A stretch of 64,000 nucleotides of DNA from Myotis daubentonii (GCF_963259705.1 NC_081841.1:90967063-91031062), one strand, 5' to 3'; numbered from the stretch's first letter, positions 34,318 through 44,221 are shown. Made by a program: numbers and translations. The notes: a model not told the origin generated them from the sequence alone.

Positions 34318-34784
34318 TATAGGAAATGGGCCTCTGTGATCCATCTCTACCATGGTTGGCTTTTGATGGAAATGGTTGCTGAATTTCCCCAGGGCGAACA
34401 GAATGTAGGGAGGGAGGAAGGAGGACTTAAGAGCAAGGAACTGTGGACATTAGCCAACATCATGGTAGAAATCCCCAGGTGACTGACTCAGCTAGACAGT
34501 GGTAGGTGGAGGCAACTAGAAAAGGTCTCAGCCCAACTTTTTAAAGAAGCCCAATGGGAGACAGCAAGACCTAGGTGACCTATGAGGAGACAGGTGACCT
34601 CATAGTACTCAGCCAATGAGGAACTGGAGGAGGGACTGAATAAATTGGCTGTATTCACTGCCCCACGTGTTCTTGTACAACTGGGTGGACACCCACTCTC
34701 GAGAATGTATTAAAAGTCTCGTTTTCACCATACTTCTGTTTCTGAGTCCATTATTTGAATTCAGATAGGTGAGCATTTCTCACA
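34318..34784 (+). mobile_element. solo LTR of an endogenous retrovirus (copy 2), inserted in L1
   Basis: Homologous to 17830-18363. Perfect 5-bp duplication TGTAC (34313-34317, 34785-34789). Its removal restores the L1 ORF2 sequence around GTGGCTGTAC. The left terminal dinucleotide is TA (TG expected). No viral genes. Confidence 0.87.
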
Positions 34785-35184
34785 TGTACCAAAGTACATT
34801 CCCACCAACAGCGAGCAAGGGTCCACTTTTCTCCACATGTTTTCCAACACCTGTTATTTCTTGTATTTTTTATACTAGCCATTTTATATCTCATTGTATT
34901 TGGATTTCCCTAATAATAAAGTGATACTGAACATTTTTCATGTGCCTGTTGGTCATCTGTATGTCTCAACAACCAAAAACCAAATAATCTGATTAAAGGA
35001 TGGCAAAGAATATGAATAGACATTTTTTCAAAAAAGATACACAGAAAATCCTTTTTCAATGTCACCTGTCATGTGTGAAATATTTTTTAGAAACATACAA
35101 TAGATCTGCCTTCATCACCAAACCCATTGTGTGTTGTTTTTTTTTTTGCTAGCCCTCTGTATTCTAGTTACACTGACCTTATTA

Positions 35185-35232
35185 TTTTTCAAAGTATTTT
35201 TATTGATTTTTAGGGAGAGAAAAAAGGAGAGG

Positions 35233-35274
<42 letters not shown>

Positions 35275-35417
35275 ATCTATTGGACTGGTTGCCTCCTGTA
35301 TTCCTGTATGCACTCTACTGGGGATGAAGCCCACAACCCAGACATATGCCTTGACCAGGGATGGAACTGGTGACTTTTTGGGGCCAGGAATGACCCAACC
35401 AACCGAGCCACAGCACA
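35185..35417 (-). mobile_element. SINE, antisense, with (GA)n
   Basis: Older subfamily; its purine run has expanded at 35232-35270. Head side ends AACCGAGCCACAGCAC. Confidence 0.82.
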
Positions 35418-35916
35418 TTGACCTTATTTTTGTCTCTTGAAGGAATCATTCTACTTCTTATCTTAGGGCCCGCACACAGACTGTTCCCTCTTGCCCTCTT
35501 CCTCTTCCTAACTTCTACCCTTCCTTCAGATTTCTGCTTAAGTTCATATGCTCAGAGGAACCTTTTCCAACCCCAATAGACTAGTCAGATGCCTGTGGGC
35601 TAGTTATATGCTCCATGGCATTATTTTCCTCTGAGACACTTAGTGCAATGATAATAAGATAATTAATTATATAATTATATACTTAATATCTGTCATCTCC
35701 ATTTGATGTACAATCTATGAAGAGAAAAACTGTGCTGGTGTCTTGTACATCTAATATGTGCTTAGTAAATGTTTGTTAAATGAATGAATATAGAATAAAT
35801 TCAAATTTTAGAAGTTGCAGAAAAGCACCTAATAATGAAATAACTTTAAAATGAAAACAATGGGGGGGGGAGGAGAAAACTATATTGTAAGTATCTTTAA
35901 TAATCTAAAGAAGTCC
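35418..35916. other. intergenic with an L2-like tail
   Basis: ATGTGCTTAGTAAATGTTTG then TTAAATGAATGAAT near 35755-35790 resembles an L2 3' end in sense orientation. The rest is unassigned. Confidence 0.4.
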
Positions 35917-36165
35917 TGTCCTAGTCAGTTTGGCTCAGCAAATAGAGCATTAGCCCTTGCACTGAAGGGTCCCAGGTGTGATTCCAGTCAAGGGCATGTG
36001 GCTCGGTTACAGGCTCAATACCCAGCCCTGGTTGGGGTACATGCAGGAGGCAACCAATTGATGTGTCTCTCTCACATCAATGTTTCTCTCCCTCCCTTCC
36101 ACTTTCTCTAAAAATCAATGAAAAAATATCCTTGGGTGAGGATTAACAAAAATAATAATAAAGAA
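35917..36165 (+). mobile_element. VES-related SINE
   Basis: Head CCTGTCCTAGTCAGTTTGGC, GGTGTGATTCC box, AAAAATCAATGAAAAAATAT end, AATAAT-type tail. Confidence 0.85.
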
Positions 36166-36261
36166 GTCCTGATGATGTGTAAGAGACTGATGTTTTGAAA
36201 CTGATAATATTTAGGCTATTCATAGGAAAAATGTTCATGATACATTAAGTGGGGGGAAAAG

Positions 36262-36292
<31 letters not shown>

Positions 36293-36370
36293 CATATATA
36301 TACACATATATATATTTCTATAAAAAAGTCTATATGTATATGTGTATGTATATGTATATTTATTTATATA
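36262..36370 (+). repeat. TA/TG-rich simple repeat
   Basis: Interrupted TATATACACATATATATA-type run. Confidence 0.9.
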
Positions 36371-36531
36371 CATATAGCAATAGAAATAAAGATAATGTGT
36401 TTGTGTAAAAAAGCAGAAGATTGAAGGAGAACAAGGCTGTCTGGTTCATATCTCACCTCTGCCAGTTACTGACCATAGGATTTTAGAATAGTATACATAC
36501 TGTGTCCAATAAATGTTAATTAGTATCATAA

Positions 36532-36838
36532 TCTACATATATAAAAACTTAACCAACTGTCTGACTGTCCGACTGGTAGCTATGATGTGCACTGACCACC
36601 AGGGGGCAGACGCTCAGCACAGGAGCTACCAAGCTGCAGTGACTTGGCAGCTGGGGTTCTTGGGTGACACACCTGGAACCAGAGAGAAGGGAGCCCGATT
36701 CCAGGGTGCGTCACCTGAGGACCACCCTCTTGCAATCCGGGACCCCTTGGGGGATGTTGGAGAGTCGGTTTTGGCCTGATTCCCACAGGCCAGGCCAAGG
36801 GACCCCACCAGTGCACGAATTGTGCACCCAGCCTCTAG
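36532..36838 (+). mobile_element. HeliBat-type Helitron, first of a tandem pair
   Basis: TCTACATATATAAAAACTTA start; GTGCACGAATTGTGCAC palindrome and CAGCCTCTAG end. Its last base abuts the TC start of the next Helitron. A perfect CTCF-like core is at 36596-36609. It resembles the 4524-4869 copy inside (GGAACCAGAGAGAAGGGAGC and CCAGGGTGCGTCACCTGAG). Confidence 0.93.
36596..36609 (+). promoter_or_regulatory. CTCF-core-like motif inside a Helitron
   Basis: CCACCAGGGGGCAG, 65 bp from the Helitron 5' end; full consensus match. Confidence 0.5.
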
Positions 36839-36987
36839 TCCTATATAATAAAAGGGTAATATGCAAATTGCCCCCTCTACCAGAGTTCAACCAGGGGGTG
36901 AAGCCAGCCAGCCAACTTCCGTGCTCCCGGCCCCCATCCGGCTGGCTGGACCCCACCCATGCACGAATTCGTGCACTAGGCCTCTAG
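36839..36987 (+). mobile_element. HeliBat-type Helitron, second of a tandem pair
   Basis: TCCTATATAATAAAAGGGTA start; GCACGAATTCGTGC palindrome and GGCCTCTAG end. 149 bp. Confidence 0.93.
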
Positions 36988-37129
36988 TATAGATATAAGA
37001 AGTGATAAAAATGAAAAGTTACACACCAAAATGTTAGTAGATATTATCTCTGGGGGTTTGTTTTTAAAATCTGTATTAATTTGGATTTTTTTTTAACTTG
37101 GATTTTTTTTAATCTACATTTTCTATTTG

Positions 37130-37395
37130 GAAATGAGCATGGCACAGTCTAACACAGTAGTTAAGCTCATGGGTGCTGGTATCAGAAGTTCCTGGATTCA
37201 AATAATATTTCTACCACTTGTACTTGACATGGCTTTGAACAATTCCCCTTCTGTTATTTCATTTATCTAATGACAGTCACAGTAATTATACCCATCTCCT
37301 AGGGCCAACAGTAGGAATAGAAAAAAACAATACATGTAAAGTGTTTAAAAGTCTGGCACATAGTAAATGCTCAAAATTATAGCCAATTTTATGTA
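37130..37395 (+). mobile_element. MIR remnant
   Basis: GCATGGCACAGTCTAACACA, CTGGATTCAAATAATATTTC, CATGTAAAGTGTTTAAAAGT and CTGGCACATAGTAAATGCTC follow the MIR order. 37396-37763 holds nothing recognised. Confidence 0.75.
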
Positions 37396-37778
37396 ATAAA
37401 AAAAAGTTTTTTGAAAGATTATCCCTAATGGTTTGGCAGTTAGATTGCTCTGAAGTCTTTGCTCTCTCTGATTTATATAAAGAGTGACTTTATTCAGTGA
37501 AGTTAGAAAAGAAAAAAGTTGACCCCCTTTCAACTGAAGCCATTTGAAACCAACTCCAAACATCTAAGATTTTATCTGCTTTGTCATTTCATTAGGATGA
37601 ATTGCAACAGCTTTTATGTAGGCTAATGTAAGTTATTTATTGGTATTTCAAGTTTGTATTTTTGGAAATAATAGTTTTTAGCTTGTTGGCACTGGATGCT
37701 AAAGTTAAGAAATACTTCATGACATGACATGCCTTTCTTAACTACTCTCACACCTTTTTCTTTCGTTCTACACTCTTT

Positions 37779-39684
37779 TTTTTTTAATTAAATCTTTATT
37801 GTTCAGATTATTACATTTGTTCCTCTTTTTTTTCCCCCCCATAACTCCCCTCCTCCCAGTTCCCGCCCCACCCTCCGCCCTCACTCCCCACCCACTGTCC
37901 TCATCCATAGGTGCACGATTTTTGTCCAGTCTCTTCCCACATCTCCCACACCCCTTTCCCCCCCAAGAATAGTCAGTCCATTCCCTTTCTATGTCCCTGA
38001 TTCTATTATAATCACCAGTTCATTCTGTTCATGAGATTATTTATTCACTTGATTTTTAGATTCACTTGTTGATAGATGCATATTTGTTGTTCATAATTTG
38101 TATCTTTACCTTTTTCTTCCTCTTCCTCTTCTTAAAGGATACCTTTCAGCATTTCATATAATCCTGGTTTGGTGGTGATGAACTCCTTTAGCTTTTCCTT
38201 ATCTGTGAAGCTCTTTATCTGGCCTTCAATTCTGAATGATAGCTTTGCTGGATAAAGTAATCTTGGTTGTAGGTTCTTGGTATTCATCACTTTGAATATT
38301 TCTTGCCACTCCCTTCTGGCCTGCAAAGTTTCTGTTGAGAAATCAGCTGACAGTCGTATGGGTATTCCCTTGTAGGTAACTGAGTTTCTTTCTCTTGCTG
38401 TTTTTAAGATTCTCTCTTTATCTTTTGCTCTTGGCATTTTAATTATGATGTGTCTTGGTGTGGTCCTCTTTGGATTCCTTTTGTTTGGGGTTCTCCGCGC
38501 TTCTTGGACCTGTAAGTCCATTTCTTTCACCAGGTGGGGGAAGTTTTCTGTCATTATTTCTTCAAATAGGTTTTCAATATCTTGCTCTCTCTCATCTTCT
38601 GGCACCCCTATAATTCTGATGTTGGTACGTTTGAAGCTGTCCCAGAGGCTCCTTACACTATCCTCGCATTTTTGGATTCTTTTTTCATTTTGCTTTTCCG
38701 GTTGGATGTTTTTTGCTTCCTCGCATTTCAAATCATTGACTTGATTCTTGCGCTCCTCTGGTCTGCTGTCGGGTGTCTGTATAATATTCGTTATTTCAGT
38801 CTGTGTATGCTTAATTTCTAGTTGGTTCCCCAATATGAGATCGAGGGTCTTATTAGTTTTCGTGTAGATCTCATTAAGTTTATCGGCAGCTTCTAAACAG
38901 TTCTTGAGAGACCTTAAAACTGTGGTTCTGAACTCTATATCTTCCATTGACAATTTTGTCCTGTTTCTTTGTCTCCGCATTTTGTTATGCTTCCTTGGTG
39001 CACCCCCTAGTGGTCTTTGTTCGAAGTCTTATAGTTAAATCTTGATTGTTGTAGCTAATTCCAGGGAGGGTTTGACCTCCAGGCCAAGTGGCTACGAGAA
39101 TCAGCTGTGTCAGCAGTGAGAGAACTTCTGTCCTCTAGGGAGGTGCTAATCTAGCCTTTGCCTGAGGCTATCCAGCAAATGCCTCTGTGCAGGGCTTGGG
39201 CGGGGCGGGTCGCACAGGATCAACAGGGTGGGCCGGAGAGAGCAGTTATGGCGGCTCTCAGTCCTGTCCCCAGGGGCTCTGCCTCTCTGAGTCCCAGCAC
39301 CCGCTGCAAAGCTCGGAGAGAAAGCTGCACTCACTCTGACCGAAGTCAGACAGTCCCGCTTCTCCCGTTTGAGTCTGGGTCCCTAAAGACTCGCCCGGAT
39401 CTGGTGCTCAGAGTCTGCGACTCCCTCCCGATTGAAAACAACAACCGCGCCCTCCGCCGCCAGCCCGCTCTGCGCACTCCGCACCTCAGAATTTGACTTC
39501 AGCTCTGCACCTCCTCTGAGTGTCCGTGTGCGTTTCTCTTTCCTCCTAGTTGTAGGACTTCCACTCAGCCAGCGTTCCTGTGGTTCTGGGTGATGTCCCT
39601 TCCGTTTTTTGGTTTCACTTTTGAAGTAGTTGTTCAAAGCAGCAAACTCCGGCGTTAACCTATGCCGCCATCTTGGTTCTCCCC
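37779..39684 (-). mobile_element. HAL1 retrotransposon, copy 3, full-length with intact ORF1
   Basis: On the minus strand: CCAAGATGGCGGCATAGGTT 5' end, 5' UTR of about 700 bp, intact ORF1, G-rich 3' UTR of about 350 bp, AATAAAGATTTAATT, poly(A). A perfect 15-bp duplication CGTTCTACACTCTTT flanks it (37764-37778, 39685-39699). No ORF2. It needs L1 reverse transcriptase in trans. Best-preserved of the three copies. Confidence 0.93.
38132..38980 (-). CDS. L1-type ORF1 protein of HAL1 copy 3 (282 aa, uninterrupted)
   Basis: ORF1p is the RNA-binding, nucleic-acid-chaperone protein of L1-type retrotransposons; it coats element RNA in cytoplasmic particles. Here the frame runs from ATG 38980 to a stop with no interruption. 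Residues about 15-115 are heptad-rich and highly charged (coiled coil; LEIKHTQTEITNIIQ at 54-68). Residues about 119-205 form the RRM-like domain, opening NIRIIGVPEDE. Residues about 206-280 match the C-terminal domain (PIRLSADFSTETLQARREW, LLYPAKLSF, ITTKPGLYEML). The N-terminus MRRQRNRTK is basic. It is shorter than human ORF1p (338 aa), mainly in the coiled coil. Located in intergenic DNA; whether it is transcribed cannot be seen. Confidence 0.9.
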   Translation of the reverse strand: MRRQRNRTKLSMEDIEFRTTVLRSLKNCLEAADKLNEIYTKTNKTLDLILGNQLEIKHTQTEITNIIQTPDSRPEERKNQVNDLKCEEAKNIQPEKQNEKRIQKCEDSVRSLWDSFKRTNIRIIGVPEDEREQDIENLFEEIMTENFPHLVKEMDLQVQEARRTPNKRNPKRTTPRHIIIKMPRAKDKERILKTARERNSVTYKGIPIRLSADFSTETLQARREWQEIFKVMNTKNLQPRLLYPAKLSFRIEGQIKSFTDKEKLKEFITTKPGLYEMLKGIL

Positions 39685-39699
39685 CGTTCTACACTCTTT

Positions 39700-41060
39700 A
39701 CCTACATGCACTCAACATTCCCATGGCTTTAAATCTATATCTAGCCTAATCTCTATTCTCTAGACACATTTTTTTCCCATCAGCTACCTCACTTTATATC
39801 TTTAATCCCTACTTGGATATTTCAGAGGTATCTCAAACTCAACAACTTTCAAGTGGAGACATTAATTTCTATCTTCATCAGACCCCCAAATCTGCTCCCC
39901 TTTCACTCTTCCCTATCTCATGAACCATACCACCTTCAAGCTAGTCATCAAAGTATCACCTGAAGTGCCTTTCCTCTCTCTCAGCTTCCACATCCAATCA
40001 ATCCACCAGCAAGTTTGGTTATCATTTCCATTTTCAAAATATATCTGGACTCTCTTCCCTTCTCTTCATCTCCACTGTTGCTACCCTACATCATGTTATC
40101 ACCTTCATCTCTTAACTTGACTGCAGTATAGCAATAGTCTCATTAGACTTGCTTGCAGTCTTGCCACTCCTTACAATGCAGCCAGAGTAATCTTTTCAAA
40201 ACATAAATCATATGTCCCTTCTTTTGTGTTAAACCCATCCAATGACTCCCTACTACATTTAGAATAATCTGCACATATGGCCTATGCCCCAATTCCATGA
40301 TGTCACCACCAAGGCCTACAAAGCCCAACATGACATGGTTCTTACTTCATCTCCTGCCACTCTCCTCCACTCTGTATTCCAGGAGATGGTAAGTTATTTT
40401 CACCCCCTTAAGACTTTTAAGTTGTTCCCTCAGCCTAAAGCTAGTTCTACTCTCTTTTCCATGCACGTGATTAGTTTCTTTTCTGGTCTCAGTTTCTTAA
40501 ACCTTTCTGATGAGTCTCCCTGTTGGTCAGTGGTCCCTATTCTGTCACAGCCATCAAGACATGTCCTCTGAAGTCATCTTTAATCTATCCCCCTTCCGCT
40601 TTGCACAATGAATGTTTGACAAATCCAGTTGATTGTTCATTCAACTCTGTTTTTCCTCTGTATCTCTTCCTACAGCATAGTCCCGGAAGGCATTATGGAG
40701 TGATTTTGAAGGATGGACAAGATTAAAAAGACAGAGATGAGTCCTCATTGGGCTTCCACAGAAGCAATGATTAGCAGCAGAAGGAGCCTGTATTCTGTGG
40801 GAAATGAGAGAAACCACAGCAGCCCACATTTATTTTTTTTATTGTGAATTTACATCCACTTATTTTTAATATTAATCACTCAGGACAATGGTTGTTAATG
40901 TTTTGAGGGGTTTATTGACCCCCTTGAATACATCATAAAAGCTATGAATCCTTTTCAGAAAAATGTACATAAATACAAAATTTGCAAATCATGAGGGAAA
41001 GGAATTTCCAGGTTACACTGCTGAAAATCATCTGCTATTTTCGATGCCTGCTGTGTTATT
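39700..41060. other. intergenic, no recognised feature
   Basis: About 1.35 kb, low in CpG, with pyrimidine-rich stretches. No repeat or gene recognised. Confidence 0.4.
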
Positions 41061-41340
41061 TGTTTCATTCATTCAACAAATACTAGAGGCCTTCAGTGAG
41101 ACCAAGCACAGTTCTAGATGTTGGGTTTGCATACAATATAGAACAAGATAGATACCTGACCCTGCCTTTGTGGAGCTTTCATTCCAGCATGAAACAGACA
41201 TTAAATGAGGAGACAAATAATATGATGTTCTATAATGGTAAATGTTATGAAGAAAACTAAAGGAAGACAATAGTATATGGGTGAGTGAGGCTATTTTAAT
41301 GGTGTGGTCTTCTCTGAGATGATATTTGAGCAATATGGAT
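41061..41340 (+). mobile_element. L2 remnant
   Basis: TTTCATTCATTCAACAAATA, CACAGTTCTAGATGTTG, CCTGACCCTGCCTTTGTGGA, GAGCTTTCATTCC follow the L2 3' order, ending near GATGATATTTGAGCAA. Confidence 0.75.
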
Positions 41341-41576
41341 AAAGTAAGGCAGTGGTCATAAGAGCTGAAAGAAGAGCACTGATGGCAATGAGAACAGAAA
41401 GTGTAAGACAAATGGCAAAATCCAGGATTCTGCACATTTTCTTCCTCCCATAATGAATAGCTAGCACAGTTCTCAGAACACAGTGCTGGGTTCTCCGATT
41501 GGAGGCCCTCCTCACTTCCCTATTTTAAACCCTTAGGGGTGAGGTTGGGTGTGAAGTTAAAAGGGGGAAGTGAGAA

Positions 41577-41736
41577 TCACCCATCAGCTCCCTCCTGCAT
41601 TCTCCACACTGGGGATTAAGCCAGCAACTCCCCCAACCCCCACCCCGCCCCCCTCTCCTCCGCAATGTGCCCTGACTGGGAATCGAACCATGACTCCTGA
41701 TTCATAGGTCGATGCTCAACCTCTGAACACACCGGC
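41577..41736 (-). mobile_element. SINE fragment, antisense
   Basis: Body (CTCCCTCCTGCATTCTCCAC) and head side (CCTCTGAACACACCGGCGGG) of an older SINE, reversed, with a C-rich insertion near 41630-41660. Confidence 0.75.
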
Positions 41737-41744
41737 GGGACTCT

Positions 41745-41745
41745 A

Positions 41746-41781
<36 letters not shown>

Positions 41782-41835
41782 TTTAAATTTCTTTATTGGT
41801 TAAGGTATTACAAATGTGTTCTCATCCCCCCATTA
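41745..41835 (-). mobile_element. very short L1 3'-end insertion with (ATT)n tail
   Basis: Only about 55 bp of L1 3' UTR (TTTATTGGTTAAGGTATTAC to CCCCCCATTA, as at 9361-9410) plus an (ATT)n tail. A perfect 15-bp duplication GGGACTCTAATTATT at 41737-41751 and 41836-41850. Confidence 0.82.
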
Positions 41836-41989
41836 GGGACTCTAATTATTAATATAAACTTAAATAGAATACCGGTTGCTACTCTCTAAAGATGTGTGCG
41901 TGGGGCAGCGATCTTGTGTTTTTTTGTTTGTTTTTTTGAGTGATGTGAGTCAAGTTGCTAGCAACTAACTGGAGCATGTTAGGTGGCTC

Positions 41990-42540
41990 CCGGTACGCCC
42001 CCCCCCCCCCGCCCCGCCCTGCCCCCGCCCCGCCCCCGCCCCGCAGGGAGCTCTTTCCCGCGAGACTACATTTCCCAGAATGCCCGGCGGCCAGGAAAGC
42101 ACGTGGAGTGGTTGTCCTAGGACCCGGCTGGGGGAAGATGGCGGGCTCGCGGTGAGCAGACGTCAAGGTAACCGGTGCCTTTTCCTCCTCCTGTCAGGGA
42201 GTCCCTGAAAGCTGAGTCGGGCAGGCCTGGAGGTCTGCCCGCGGTTGTCGCGGCCTCCCGCCTGTGGTTCGCGGCTGGATACAGCCTCTGGCGCCGCCAG
42301 TCTCGGGCGTCCGTCCTGCCGAGGGGCCGGCGCGTGGCCGCGCGTGTCCTGTGAGTACCAGCGGCGAGCCTGCGCCCGGCGCCCAAGGACTCCTCCGCGC
42401 CCGAGTCTGTGGGATCTGCCCCCGGATGTTGGACCCCGCGCTCCTGGTAGCCTGTCCCTCAGACTCAGGGCCCTCCGAGGCTCTCTGCAGTCTTTGCTTC
42501 GGGGCTGAATCCCGGGCCAAGGGATTGACCCTCGGAATTA
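41990..42540 (+). promoter_or_regulatory. MRPL42: MRPL42 CpG-island promoter with ZNF143/THAP11-type element
   Basis: A CpG-rich block. From 42001 to about 42043 it is a run of C-rich GC boxes (CCCCGCCCC type, Sp/KLF sites; G-quadruplex-prone on the minus strand). Just downstream is ACTACATTTCCCAGAATGC at 42065-42083, a near-perfect match to the SBS element bound by ZNF143/THAP11/HCFC1, common in promoters of mitochondrial and translation genes. There is no TATA box. Transcription probably starts between about 42085 and 42135. Confidence 0.85.
42085..42167 (+). other. MRPL42: MRPL42 noncoding exon 1 (5' end approximate)
   Basis: Inferred first exon. It ends at a good donor (CAAG then GTAACC, exon end 42167) about 85 bp after the SBS element and 2.0 kb before the exon with the start codon. 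A competing donor (CG then GTGAGC) lies at 42151. The ATG at 42138 (AAGATGGCG) is followed by a short frame unrelated to the protein. The 5' boundary is a guess from motif spacing. Intron 1 (42168-44181) holds a mariner MITE with a nested Helitron and a MIR/L2-like remnant near 43833-43905; the rest is unremarkable. Confidence 0.6.
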
Positions 42541-43210
42541 CTCTCCCCGGGGTGACTAATCTGACCCCCCTATGGGTGAGCTGCCTCGGGGCTCGGGCAG
42601 AGGAGACCCCCCCCCCCCAAATGTCTTGTTCTGGGTTTGTGCTCAGAAAGCGGGTTTGCGTACCACTCTGGCCACCGACAAAGCACAGGTACGGTGGGCA
42701 GCATCGTCTGACCTCTCTGAACCTCTGAGTGTGCGGCATGAAGATGCCCACCTCACCGGCCGGTGGAAGGGCGCATGAAGGGTAGGAAGGTGGGTGGTAA
42801 GCTGGGAAAAGCACACTGTGAACTCAGGAGAGCGGTGCTCAGGCACGGACAGGGTTAGGAATGGACCTGCGAGGTCAGGCGAGCAGGCGGGACCGCGTGC
42901 GAATCCCGTGTTGCCCGTGTGGGGGAGGGGAGGAGAAAACAAGGGCTGTAGCCGTGCTTGTATTCTTTCATTCGCAGTAGCCATGGACGTTGTGGTTGTT
43001 TCCCCATTTACCATGGAAGAAACTGAGGGTCATTCAGTTAATAACTTGCCCAGTGTTTCCCAGTTTGCGACCGACTCTTGGAAGTTACTCATTTAAAGTT
43101 TGTACTTAGTTTCATAGTGAATCAAAATAAAGATACCTCTCATGGTTAATATGAGAGTGAGATGAAATGGTAATGAAAGTACCTTGGAAAATGAAAAACC
43201 GGTAAACATA
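42168..43210 (+). other. MRPL42: MRPL42 intron 1, promoter-proximal part
   Basis: GC-rich at first, then fading. No repeat recognised. Long open frames on both strands up to 42814 reflect composition. Confidence 0.5.
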
Positions 43211-43581
43211 CAGGGTGGAGCTAAGGTAGGTTTACAGTTCATATGGAAAATAACAATACTCCTTCCTATATAATAAAAGCATAATATGCAAATCGGCTGA
43301 ATGGTGGAACAATGGGTCAGCGGTAGGTGGGGCCAGCCAGCAGGCCGCTCCAGGCCAGCCAAGGCACATGCCAGCGGCCAGAGGGAGGGGACGGCCATGG
43401 GGGGCAGCGGCTGCGATGGGGCCACAGAGGGAGGACATCCCCTGAGGGCTCCCGGATTAATAGGGGGCGCAGGCCAGGCTGAGGCCAGGCTGAATTTTAG
43501 TGCAATGGCTTCTAATAAATAATAATATACGAATAAACTATCATGTACTCACAACTGTTGACCTACTTTTGCCCCACCCTG
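43211..43581 (+). mobile_element. mariner-type MITE split by a Helitron
   Basis: CAGGGTGGAGCTAAGGTAGG start, ACCTACTTTTGCCCCACCCT then G end, TA on both sides (43209-43210, 43582-43583). Same family as 14357. Confidence 0.9.
43264..43515 (+). mobile_element. Helitron nested in a mariner MITE
   Basis: TCCTATATAATAAAAGCATA start; decayed end TTTTAGTGCAATGGCTTCTA then A. It lies in MRPL42 intron 1. Confidence 0.85.
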
Positions 43582-43583
43582 TA

Positions 43584-44181
43584 TATAAGATGGTGAAATT
43601 ATATTTGGCACTTTAGGGTGTTAATCATCTAAGTATTTTTTTTTTTTTAAATCAGTATTTAATAGGCCACGGATAGGCCTTGTTTAATACTTCCTTTAGT
43701 CGGAAACTGAATACCACTTTCAGAGCTGTAATAAGATCCTATGTATCGTACTTGGGACGTTGTACACAGACACATTAGCATATGAAAGAGGATGCTCTGT
43801 GTAGCATGTGTGAGTGACTGTTTCTAAGGGTAATTCCACATTTACTGAGCACTCATGAAGTGGAAAGAACTATACTAGGTGCTGAGAACTTTGCATTTAA
43901 GAGAAATTGTAAAGGACCTAGTTCTGGGGTTTCTGGTCATGTATTTTGATAATGTTGCTCTTATGTAACATGGAAATGGAAAGCTGTTTAAAAGTTTTGC
44001 TTTAGGTGATTGTGGTTCTAGGTAGTGATTCCTATCTTGTCCTTGTAATGGTCAATATATTGTGTCACTTTAATTTACCATAGGGAGCAGTGATTGATTT
44101 ATTTATTCTTTATCTCTCACTCAGGGATGAAAATAGGTATGCCTAGAAGCAAATTTTAAAAGCATTTTCTTTTCTCTTCAG
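43584..44181 (+). other. MRPL42: MRPL42 intron 1, distal part
   Basis: A MIR/L2-like trace at about 43833-43905 (TTTACTGAGCACTCATGAAG, ACTAGGTGCTGAGAA); otherwise nothing. Confidence 0.45.
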
Positions 44182-44221
44182 ATCTTTTTCCATACCACCT
44201 GATAAAGCATCTTGATTCACC

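Larger units (their letters stand above)
32622..35050 (-). mobile_element. Old L1, antisense, broken by three Helitrons and a solo LTR, with 5' inversion
   Basis: 3' UTR and ORF2 end at 32622-33085, ORF2 segments at 34080-34317 and 34785-34972. After about 34973 the sequence is L1 in the opposite orientation (AAAGGATGGCAAAGAATATG then AATAGACATTTTTTC), the signature of twin-priming inversion. The joins at the LTR and Helitrons restore L1 continuity. Confidence 0.8.

Noticed and set aside
42194..43014. Long frames on both strands at the MRPL42 CpG island (up to 206 codons)
   Set aside because: GC-rich intron sequence, with no splice or homology support.
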